Notes under the pieces: generated by a model
What the model saw: the letters and a program-made list of their open reading frames with translations, nothing else
Database searches by the model: none
What the model was told of the DNA's origin: nothing
Made by a program: the position numbers and the translations under genes
Shown here: piece after piece, positions 13,401 to 25,400 of the stretch
Layout: each line of letters begins with the position of its first letter
Numbering within the stretch: the stretch's first letter is position 1
Source: Tetracentron sinense
Lineage: Eukaryota > Streptophyta > Magnoliopsida > Trochodendrales > Trochodendraceae
Length of the DNA stretch: 64,000 nucleotides
Assembly: GCA_015143295.1 (NCBI GenBank)
Contig: CM026557.1
Location: forward strand, 35,473,965-35,537,964
Direction of reading: 5' to 3'

Positions 13401-16400
13401 TTTGACAGTAAAAAGTAAGTCTGGAAGAAAACTGCAAAACCCACTAATTTTATGATTTCGGATACAAAACACACTGTCGTTTCTTCATATGAGATAATTA
13501 ACTGCTGAAACGACAGACGGTCGTCCTCACGACCGACTGGCATGCTGTGGTACCAGCCGCACTGATTTCTATTCGAATCCCCAACAATTATGGAGTCCCA
13601 CTAAATTCCGGAAAATCTGGAATTTCCTGGTTTTCTCGATTTTCTTACATTTAAGACTCCCGCGATCTCGCGAATCGACACGCGACGAAACTGGAATGAT
13701 AGGTGATCATCCAGATAGTCGACCCGCACATTATGCACGATTTTCGAAGAAAAACACTGAAGTTTTACCAGTACAATCCAATCCCGAACAAAACGCACTT
13801 TTTACCAATTTAACAAATAATTAACTAATTAACCTCCATTAAGGACCCATAAACACATAATTTTATTATATTAAAATTTTGGGTCGTTACAATCTCCCCT
13901 CCTTAGAAAAATTTCGTCCTCGAAATTTACTTAATCCGTTTCTCCAATCAGGGAGGTTATTCATACAATATTTTAACTCTCTTGTTTCATTCTTACTACG
14001 TGAGTTTGCAAACAATAATAATAGAAATTATAACTGTAACTAGACAACTATTCATATCATCAAAAACTATGTCATTCATTTTGTCGATCAGTACATAAAA
14101 TGCCCAGTCATACAATTATCTTTATCGTTCTTACATCATCTTTCCTTTATGGTCCTTAAAAAACTTATGCATAAGGACTTAAAAGTTAACCGATGAGGTC
14201 TTTTCCTTGAACTTTCCTTTCCTTCCTCTGATTCTTTCTTTCTTGTCTTCTTCTCCTTCTTGCTACTACATGAGGGTCATTGCCTTGTTAAATATCTTCG
14301 TGTATGATGGCGAAGACATGTCCCTTTTTGCCTGCGATTAATTGTTGCTCCAGCGTTGGGCAATCTTTCTTAATATGTCCTGACTTGCCGCACTAATAAC
14401 AAACCCTAGCTTGGTCGGCTTCAGTTCGCAGGTCTCGATCACCATGCTCAAACTTTGATGCTTTAAATTCCTCTAAAGCATTTTCTCTACGAAAGTTCTC
14501 ACATTTTCTCTTCTTGGTATAGTCTTCCAACATGTCTTTATGTACCTTTTCAATTCTCAGAGCTCTGTCTAGAATTTCTGAGAACGAAGTAAACCTTTGA
14601 ACTACCAGTTTTCCTTTGATTGATGGCTTCGATCCATCCTCGAACTTATCAACTCTCCATTGTTCATCCTCAACAAATCTCTTTGCAAATCGAGAAAGCT
14701 GGTTGAATTTTTGTTCATATTCGCTGACTGACATGTTGCCTAGAGTCAGCTGAAGAAATTCTATCTCCTTCGTCTTTCTCATGGAGATCGAAAAATATTT
14801 CTCGTAAAATACTTCTGTAAATTTTACCCAGGAGATAGGTTTTTGATCTTCTAGAATTGTTCTCTTGACAGTTGTCCACCAATGCTCAGCCTCTCCTACC
14901 AACATGAATATTGCTAACCCTGGCTTAACCTTTTCTGGGCATGCCATCACCCGAAAGATCTTCTCAAGCTCTCGAATCCAGTTTTCGGCCACTAATGGAT
15001 CGGTGGTACCGGAGAACGAGTTTGGTCTAAGCTTCCTGAATTTCTCAAGCCTACTACCGTTCCCTTGTTCTTGATCTGGATTAATAGGGACACGGTTACC
15101 TCTCTATTGCCGTTGGATCAACTCTGCTAGAGCAGTGATGGTCTCGAATGCTCCGGCCAGAGTATTTCCAGGTGTTCATCTCGGCGGCATCGTTTATCTA
15201 GTCAAGAAAACGACAATATTTTTTTTTGCACTTTCTAGGAAATAGAAAATCACCAGACACCAAAAATTCCAAAAGATTCATTTCATTTGATATGTTCATA
15301 AAATGTACAGGGCTTTTATATACTACCATAGTCTAAGTACAAAATACTCAACAAGACCAGCTACAACATTCCAAAATATTATCAAACATTTTCTTGGTCT
15401 TTTCATCGTCCTATCCTGACAATGACTTCCTAGTTGGACAGTGTTTCTTCTTATGCCCTGGTTGACCACATTTAAAACAATTTCCTGCCCTGTAATTCTT
15501 TGCTTGATTATGTCGCTTTACATGCTCGTATTCTTCACACTTTTCGTTTTCCACCGTACTACCTAGGTCAAAGTCTTCAAACACCCTCTTTTAACATCAT
15601 TTTCAGTTCCTTTATTCACTAAGGATTCATTTGTCTCATCATGAGTTTTCTTTATCTTGTATTCACTTCCTTGTTCTAGTACCACATTATTAGGAGCGCG
15701 GTTCCGAGATTGTCGCAGTTGCATCAGCTGAGCCAGAGCGATAATTGCCTCAAAAATTCCGGCTGCAGCATCCTCAAACATTTGGGTCTATTTATATGTC
15801 ATCGTATTCCTATTACGAAAATATCAATGCTTTACTATCTCCCAATAGGGACATCAAAAATCTAATTCATCACAAGATCATCTCAAATATTTCACTCATC
15901 TATTATTCTGTCTAATCATGCTTAATCTCATTTAGGCATAATAAGACCACCTCTTACACTCCTTTAGAGATGAGTTATATCTCCAGCGTTCCCTCCTAAC
16001 ATATACACAAGGTTTCAAATCATCATTTGATTCAAAATCAACAGTGCATTTGATACGATTTGTTATGATGGTTATTGCTTTTAGCTCTGATAACAGCTGT
16101 GACACCCCGAACCCGCACCTAGGGAATCAAGTTCCGAGATGCACGCCCATTCGTCAAATCACGCAAGTGGAAGACTTTACCTGCGAAAATACGAGAAATT
16201 TAAACATTTATCAGATGCATCCAAAAAGCAAATAACACCTATCATCACAATAGCCATCAAACAAACCATATACCTGTATTATTTATATCAAGTCTGTTTT
16301 ACAAAAGTAGGCGCCTCTATCATGCCGGGTACAGTTTGTACAATCTTCCAAAATGTCCAGTTGGACTTTTCACTTACTGGTTAGCAGCTCCAAGATCTGC

Positions 16401-19400
16401 TGACATAAAAAGTCAGTGAGCTATAAAGCCCAATCCTTCTAAACTATTTTCCACATAATAACACGCTTCAATAATGATATAATAAACAGTTCAATTTACA
16501 TGTTACAGTAAAATAGAACAGTATATAATAAACTGTGACCTAAGGTCACTTAGGGTTACGTTACCCTAACCGAGGTTCCCGACCTCACATTACTTTCCAA
16601 TTATGGGGTTTAGTTATGAATGTATTCATATTACAATCATCAATCATGTTTTATTTCGAGTCCTGAGACTCTATTAACTGGCCACAACCCACAAATGTTC
16701 AGCTTAAAGTCTCGAAATCATAACCATACATAGAGCCATTTAGACTCACACACCCTGTTCCGGCTTCTACCCGAATACGACCAAATCTTGGGCATACCAA
16801 CCCAACTCACCTGGAATCCGACGATTCCATACCTAACCCTGAGTACACTAACTCAGACAAATACACCATCTCTGAGTATGCCGACCCAGACAACTTCGTA
16901 TCTGAAGATTACACACACAACCTAGGCATTCACCCAATAATGACATACTTCTCCATTCAACTGATTGACAACATCTACCGTGTATTCGCCACCATCGTCT
17001 TGGGTATCAATCAAGAAGGAACTCTGACCGACCTGCCTACTTGTCATCTTCTGGCTAGTCTATGGAGGAACCCCGACATCTTTACCAATGCTGACATCTC
17101 CTGACGTTCTACCAAGAAAGGACCTCGACAGACACGATGCCGACATCTTTTCTTATTCATTTAGCTGTCTCGGGACAAACTTAAGTAAAACGATCCCCAT
17201 TCCTCAACCTCTATTGGGTCATCATTTGAATCCACGGGGCCTTTCACCCCAAGGTATCTTGTCTATCGAAACTCAACCTTTTGGGTCATCCTTGAATCAA
17301 CAAGGCCTTTCATCGCAAGGTACTGTTGGAATATATCGAAGTAGAGAGGTCCCCACCCGTCAGGCCAACATTCTTTTCTTCTGACCTCATCAGAGAGAAT
17401 CATTGGATAACACTTCAACCATTTTAAACTCTCTAAGACTCCGACATCTCCTGACTATCAGTCACGGAGGAACCACGGGCCATGCAGGACACCTCCACTC
17501 CTGACCTAGTCCAAGAGGTACCACGGATGACCTAAACAAACAGACCGACATCTCCCGACTATCAGTCACAGAGGAACCCCGAGCCTTACTGGACACTGTC
17601 TCTCCTGACCAAGTCAAAGAGGAACCACAGACTATACTTAACCCTGGTTAGGTTTTCTAACCACATGTTAACCCCAGTTACCTCGCTTGATTAACTGAAA
17701 TACTTGGGCCTCGTGCCCGTGAACCAAATCCGGTAACACACCGTCCCGTTAGGGAACGTTTCCAGGCTAATGGATGTGTCCATAGCCTTATCGACCTGCA
17801 AAACAACTTTTCGTCACCCTAGAGTGGTGAGACAATTTACCCGGGACCTAATCTGGGCTTCTTAGTGGTCCACATAAAATCACAACCTCATATAGGGGTC
17901 TCCGACCCTTTTTCCATTCACGCCATTAACACAGTGAGTCGAAATTCGGGGTTTTGACACCCGAGACCGAGGGCTACACCCCTCTACTCATTTTGCACGC
18001 ACATCCAACCCTTTCACACATCACATAGGGGTCTCCGACCCTTTTTCATTCACGCCAAAAGACATGCATATACTCCACATAAAAGAATATAAGAAAATAA
18101 AGGAAAAAAGAGAAGAAAAGAAAGGGGTTTTACCTAGTTCACTCTTTTCAAGGCGACTGGCGCAAAAAGGGGCTTTGTCAATGCGTCCAGGAGGGCAATC
18201 AACCCCAAGGTAAAGCTCCCCTCTCACTAACTTTCACTCTCTCTACCTTTTTCTCTTTCTCTCTCTACACGCAAATTGAGGCGTCGAGAAAAGAAACGGC
18301 CATCGCCAGTGCGTCAGGAACGTCGAAAAACCCCAAGGGGACCTCCCTTTTCCTTTCTCTCTTCATTCTCTCTCCTCTATCTCTCTCTAGACTCTCTAGA
18401 AAGTGGGTTTGGCAGAACCTCACTACCGTGGGAAAATGGGAGAGAATGAGGGGCTGGCCTCCCCATTATATTAGCCAAGGTCATGTGCCATGCACATGAC
18501 CCCCTTGATGTGACCCATTGATCGAGTCAAGGGTTTGACTATTTGACTCGATTCCTGATTTTGCCACACTTATGGCCTCCGTAGTCCTACTTCATGACAT
18601 CTGATTTTAATGAAACTTTAGGTGACCGAACTTGGGGTAGTCCGACACCTACTGTAAAAATTTCGGAAAGAAATTCTAAGTTTTGACAGTAAAAAGTAAG
18701 TCTGGAAGAAAATTGCAAAACCCACTAATTGTCTGATTTCGGACACAAAACACGTTGCCATTTCTTCATATGAGATAATTAACTGCCGAAACGACAGACG
18801 ATCATCCTCACGACCGACCGGCACGCTGTGGTACCAGCCGCACGGATTTCTATTCGAATACCCAACAATTATGGAGTCCTACTGAATTCCGAAAAATCTA
18901 GAATTTCCTGGTTTTCTTGATTTTCTTACATTTAAGACCCTCGCGGTCTCGCGAATCGATACACGATAGAACTTGAACCATAGGTGATCGTCTAGATAGT
19001 CGACCCGCACATTGTGCACGATTTTTGAGGAAAAACACTGAAGTTTTATCAATACAATCCAATCCCGAACAAAACCCACTTTTTACCAATTTAATAAATA
19101 ATTAACCTCCATTAAGGACCCATAAACACATAATTTTATTATATTAAAATTTCGGGTTGTTACAACTATGCCCTGTTAAAATATAAATTTGCTTTTTTTT
19201 TCAAAAGTTCAAGAGGGCAGCTGCCCCCTGGCTCCACTGCCTAGGACGATTCATGTCGCATCCCACTGTCCTTCAGTTAGAATGGAAGAGACGAAGAGTC
19301 ATATGCAATCGAATTCCTTCTGTCTAGAATAAACATAAATAACAATAAATATAAACAAAAGCGAGTTGATAGTAATGAAAAAAGGTAACAAGCTAAACTT

Positions 19401-22400
19401 CCACTCAGGGGCAATGCAAGGAATTTTTCATTGGGAGGGCCAAAATACATGTATAAAAAAAAATTGATTGGAGGGTATGGAATTTGGGGGGTTCAGGGGC
19501 GTAGCCCCCGATGAAATTTTTTTTTGTGGTAGTTCTTTATTTTGAGAATATTTTTTCCCCTGTAATGCCTTTGAGGTCGCCACGTGTCTCAATTAATACC
19601 CCTTAATTGTGGTTAAGATTCACCCACCTATCCTTGGTTTTTAAAAAAATATCAAATTTCTTTTTGAACCCTAGTTTAAAATTCACTAGCTCCTAAGGTT
19701 AAAATTATTTAAACATTTTCTAAAAACAAAGGATAAGTAGGTGAACCCTGAGATTGGGTGAATTTTAACCATAGTTAAGGGGTGTCAATAAGGACATGTG
19801 GCGAGGGGTGTGTGTGGTTATAGGCTTGAAGTTGAGATTGTGGGGCGTGTGTGTGTGTCTTGTGGGTGTGTGTTGAGTGTGTTTGGTTAGTTCAAATATC
19901 AAAAAAAAAATAAGGACATGTGGCAACCTCAAGGGCATAAGGGGACTCCATTGGGGGGCCCACTATATATATGAAAAATTAGGGGGGGGGGCACCATATT
20001 ATATAGGACAAAAAATTGGGGGGGCCAAGTATACTAATTTTTTTTTTTTTAATTGAGGGGCCCACTATTCATACTAGTACACTAAGGAATTACAAAAAAT
20101 TTAGGGGCCATGGCCCCCTCCCCCCCCCCCCCCCCCTGGCTCTGCCCCTGCTTCCACTAATGCATGTAACTCCATCAATGCTATGTTATTATAACAAACA
20201 GAATATAAGTATTACCATTCATTGGATCACTAAGCGGTGAATCAAATGCACCAGGAGGAAGTTGTTGAAATTCGAAACCAAGTGGTGGGCCATCTTCCCG
20301 AAAATGCGCCCCTAGTTGCCTCTTAACAGCAGTAATAGCAGCATTTTCAGTCTCATCCTCCATGTTAAAATATCCGGATGGCATCATATATCCCCTGTTT
20401 TTGACACCCTTCGTATTCATCAACATATAGTTGCCATTCCTTGATAAGTACCTCGAAGGTTCCATATCATAAGGATCTTCACATTGAGGAAGCAATCTAT
20501 CTTGTGAAGCTGAGATACTTCCAGAAGATGTATTGTCCATTGCACCAAAACTTCTATTACACATATAATGACCCATATTCTCATACGTGAGGCCTGCAGA
20601 TGGATAATCTTGCCCATAGAGCCTTCGACTTTCTACCTCCCTTGGATCGAAACACATATTATCCCCTTGTTTGGTGCTGCTACATGAATCCTGCCCAAGA
20701 ACACTGCCACGATCCTGTATAACACTGCTTGAACAATCTTGTCTTCCATTTGCGCATGCTTCATCTTTCAAAATTTTCTTGTCTTTCAACCTTCTATGGC
20801 AAAACCATCCAGAAATCTGCTTCTCAGACAATCCTAACTTCTCTGCAACCTGTGATTTCATTGACTCTGTGGGATATTTGTGTTCTGGAGGAAATAAAAC
20901 TTTTTTTTTAACAACGAACAGAAGTAACTTAGCAATAACGCAACAACTAGAGACATGATAAGATGAGCACTCGTACCATTATAGAAGGTCTCTAAAGCCT
21001 CAACCTGTAATGGTGTCTTGAGCCTTCTTTTCTTGTTGTTCCCAGATAGGACCTTTTCCTCTTCAGAATGCATTCCGCATGATTCTGAAACATTGACCAA
21101 GGAAACAAATAATTTTAATATTGAAATAAATGACAATGATAAGTACAATGGAAATAAGCCTGTTACGAAAAAAAAATTTATCCTATCAATTGCATGGGCC
21201 TAATATAGTACTCAACAATGAAATCATAAGTCATATGAATAATAATGCTCCTTTCTATCTGATTTAAAAAAAATATATAATAATAATAATACTAGGAGTA
21301 TGATGTTCATCTAAGATTCTAAATAAATTCATAAGTATGATCAGAGAGAGAGAGAGAGAGGCCTCACACCACCTAAAATATAATGTTCATGAGCTATTAA
21401 GAAATGTAGATTAATAAAAAGGAGTCCAACTACTCTATGGGAGAGGCATGGAGTACTTTAATAATCAGAGAACTTTGTTACTATGACTGCAATAACCCCT
21501 GTTCCTTTTGGCAACTAAGAACCTCTATATTATGAGGTTCTGTTGTAGGGAGAACCCCATTAAATAAAACCACAAATTGCAAGGTTTTCACTATGTGAAG
21601 GTGGGAAACATGAGGCAATAGTTGAATTCCCCATCCCTGTCCTTGTATTCTAGGGATTCAAGGTAAAAAAGGAACTCAAAGTGGATCCTTCACATACTCA
21701 AATACCCAATGAGTCACTCTATATCCACAGATTTTTGCATCGAATTCAAAATACAGTCAAAATGTTTAGCATCTTTTCATTTTAGAAACATCTCTAACAC
21801 CATCAGTGACTAGTTCCAGCATAAGCAAAGATCATTAATTATCTTTATTTAGAAATCATGCCTCCATTAATCATCTGCACAAAGTTCTCAACACTGTTCA
21901 TTGAATTTGATATTGCACCATCCCAAAGGGGTGACTCCCAAATGCCACTGTCTTACATTGTTTCCAGTAAGTAAAAATATATTAAGAAACAAAATTCCAT
22001 GGAAAAACTTAGTTTTTAAAGGCACTCTCTTTAGCAAAGAGTAACAGACTCTGATTAGAACTTCTGAGAAAATGTTTTTTGGAAATATAAACATAGACTG
22101 TGAATTTGTAGGACAATCTCCATGGACCATAACTCTTTCCTGATGCACATGTTATCACAGTATTTGACAAAGTTTTGCACACCGGCTGCTGACCTGATGT
22201 AACCCTCCTGTGTCAGGGCTTGCAACAGGCAATGCAGCAGCATGATGGCTGACCTGACACTCAAGCTAGAAGACTAAAAAATATCCTTCAACTTCTACAA
22301 GGCAACAAAAAGTGTATAATTGCAAAGCCCTTCCAGAAGAGCAAGAACCACTTCTACACTTCCAAGTAAAATTTGATAGTGTTTCCCAAATACACTTCAA

Positions 22401-25400
22401 CTGCCAAAAAGCCTTGAAACTTATCTTCAAAAATTTGAAAGCTGTCAAAGAGAACTTTGATTTCCCCTTCACTTAAATCGCTACCCAAATAGGACTAGAA
22501 AGGAATTTGATGACTTAACCTCAATGGCAAAGAAGATGCCACCAATAACTTGTTAAATGTTAAGGTATCTTGCTACTCTTTATTTTTTGATAGTCCAACC
22601 TAGTTTTTTGGTGATAATATATTAGTATTTAAGATGATAGTTGTCTTGGAACTTAAATAGGATGTCTAGGTTCAAGTTTACATATATAAATTGCTTTCCT
22701 AGGTTGAATGCTTTTATGTTGGTCTTTTTCTATGCACTAGTATTATGCATATCTTTCATAAGTGATTATAGTCTTGCCTATATAAGCTAGAGGGTTGTAT
22801 TCTCCTCCCATCTCTGCTCATGTCTCAAACAAATATATGTGAGAATTTCACTATCCTTTATTGAAGAATAATAAGAAGGAACTCCATCTTATCACCTATC
22901 TCCCCTCTTTCTGATTTATAATCAAGTTCAAGGTACATAGTTTCGTTCTTGTTCATTTTGAATCTATTTCTCTTTGCTTCTTCTTTGGTTTACTGATTTA
23001 AGGCTCCTAATTTCGATTAGGATTTTAGAACTTGATTGGGTTGCTAGTATCTTAGGATAGGAAACCAGCATTGAGATATTGACTCAATCCAACTACAAGA
23101 TTTGAGGTTGTGAGTGTTCACCAAAATCCTTAAGAGAACAAAGAAAAGGCTTCTTTACGTTGAAGGATAGATTTAGGTGAAAGGTATATTAACCTTGGCA
23201 TTGAGATGTTGACTCAATCCAACTACAAGAATTAGAGGATATTCATGGAGTCATATCCCCAAGGTGAAGAGTTAAGGGACATGGTCGCTAGAGATGACAA
23301 AAATATTCTGGATGATGTTACAGTAAATGACATTGAAAGAAGAAGTGGAAAGTCATACAAGTTATGGATTTGTTCATTTTGAAGAAGTCTATTCACTGTG
23401 ATGGCTTTGAGAAAATTGCAAATTCTGAGATGACATGTGACACATGGAAAACCTTGGAGAGCTTATTTAACAAGAACATTGCTCGACTTCAATTGTTGGA
23501 GAATGAATTAGCTCAACTCACTCAAGGTAAAATTTCTATTTTTTAATTTCTCCATAAGGTGAAAAACCCATGTTCTAAAGAAAAAAAAAATCATTATTTT
23601 CTCAAGAGCTTATTAGTGAGGCTAGAATAAAGAGACATTTCATGAGAGGGCTGATATGAGTCACCCTTATATTACGTTGATACAAGGATGGAAGCAGGAC
23701 GAATCAACCTAGCTTGGTTGAATTTGAGAAACTTCATGTTAGTCAAGAATCACTAAACTGACAAATGGAACTTCTCTTTTTAGTACTGATAATGCTTTAT
23801 CTACTAGAAATAAGAAGAATTCTCAAAAGGACTAGAAGGTTCATTCACATTCTAGATCAGCTCCTATAAAGTATAAACTCAAATGAACCTTCAAAGAGTG
23901 GTGAATCAAGTAACCAAGGGGGGTGATAGCTCAAAGAAATTCAAGTACTATCGGTGTGGCAAAATTGGTCACATCAAGAGGAATTGTAATGTTAAACTAA
24001 ATGTTGACAATGGGCTTACATCTTTAAAACATGAAAATAAGGATGAAGATGAATGGAATGGCAGTTTCATAGCAAATGTTAAACCAAAAGACAAGGTGAG
24101 AAGATATTCAAGTACTATTGATGTCGCAAAATTGGTCACATCAAGAGGAATTGTAGTGATAAACTAAATGTTGGCAATGGGGTTACATCTTTAAAACATG
24201 AAAATAAGGATGAAGATGAATGGAATGACAGTTTCATAGCAAATGTTAAACCAAAAGACAAGGTGAGAAGAAATTCAAGTACTATCGGTGTCACAGAATT
24301 GGTCACATCAAGAGGAATTGTAGTGATAAACTAAATGTTGGCAATGGGGTTACATCTTTAAAACATGAAAATAAGGATGATGATGAATGGAATGGCAAAC
24401 CAAAAGACAAGGTGAATGCTCAAGCAACTACCAACTACGAGCATGATTGGATTGTTGCTCTGGGTGTTCACTACTTAACCAGAGATGAATCCAAGTGTCC
24501 AAATTTCACCAAATATGGGGGAGATGATGCAATTATCACGACTGATAACTTTAGTCATCTGGTTGAGAAGAAAACAATTGTTCATCTATTTAAAGACAAT
24601 GGCGGGATCACTTGGAATAGTGTCTTCTAGTACCCGGGTTGATGAATTTTGTGTTTGTTCCTCAAGACGTGAACATTGGTTATTATATTCTCTTTGGACC
24701 CAAAGATGTTAATTTCCTTGGAAAGATTAGGAACTCGGGTGCTGACACTATTCACATCAATCAGTGGCTAAAATCTATATTCTTTCTCCGTCAAGTATGT
24801 ATGTTGATAAGATGAATAAGAATGATCACTCTGGTGGTGGTGGTGGTGGTGGAAGTAGGGTGGTGCGGGCTGGTGGGGTGGGCGTGGTGGTGGGGTGGAG
24901 GTGGTGGAAGTGGGGTGGGGTGGGGTGGGATGGGCTGGTGGTGGTGGTGGTGAGAGAGGGAGAATTTTTGCTTCCAAGAATTAATTCTCAGAAATGACTT
25001 TTTCCCTCCAAAATTCTGTTCTAGAAGCACAACTTTTGTCGAAATCATATCACCCCTTAGTTTCTGCACTTCTCTGTACAAGGTTACCCCTTCTATTTTA
25101 TATTATAATATAGTTCTTCATTAAAATATATATATATAAAGAAACCTGAGCGAAGCAAATGATCATGCCCTCTTGAAAGGTTTGAAAAAAATTCACCATA
25201 ATTTTTTAATCAACTTGATGCAGAAAGAGGCTCCTCAAATTTGAGTTCTTGGGCTCAAGAAAGTCAATTTTCCTATAGAGGCTTGCTAATGTAATTGAAC
25301 ACTTACTCATGGGTAGAAGTCTTGACATTTTGAATCAAAATTATAAAAAGTACTAACAAGTGGAGAACTTTTTCGCAATAGAAGTTATAGCTTATAAATA

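Larger units (their letters stand above)
10255..13891 (-). repeat. 3' LTR of the gag-only element
   Basis: It aligns with 16,098-19,164 along nearly all its length. The extra length is explained by a 433 bp hAT MITE at 11,347-11,779. ORFs inside it (for example 12,304-12,636) are non-conserved shadows. Confidence 0.85.
10255..19164 (-). mobile_element. Gag-only Gypsy-like LTR retrotransposon
   Basis: Two homologous long LTRs (10,255-13,891 and 16,098-19,164) flank a 2.2 kb interior. They share the ends TGTGAC..CCCC and GGGT(C/T)GTTACA. The polypurine tract is next to the left LTR (rc of atctcccctcctta, 13,892-13,905) and the primer site next to the right LTR, so the element reads on the minus strand. 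The flanks are GCTAT and ACTAT, a 4-of-5 TSD match. The interior encodes only Gag-type modules with stops and no protease, RT or integrase, so it depends on a partner for mobility. Confidence 0.85.

Noticed and set aside
20181-20861. 226-residue ORF starting at MKSQVAEK as a complete gene
   Set aside because: The Met is inside the homeodomain; splice sites and phases show it is exon 3.
24764-25081. Glycine-rich or proline/histidine-rich proteins on both strands
   Set aside because: They come from the GGT microsatellite.
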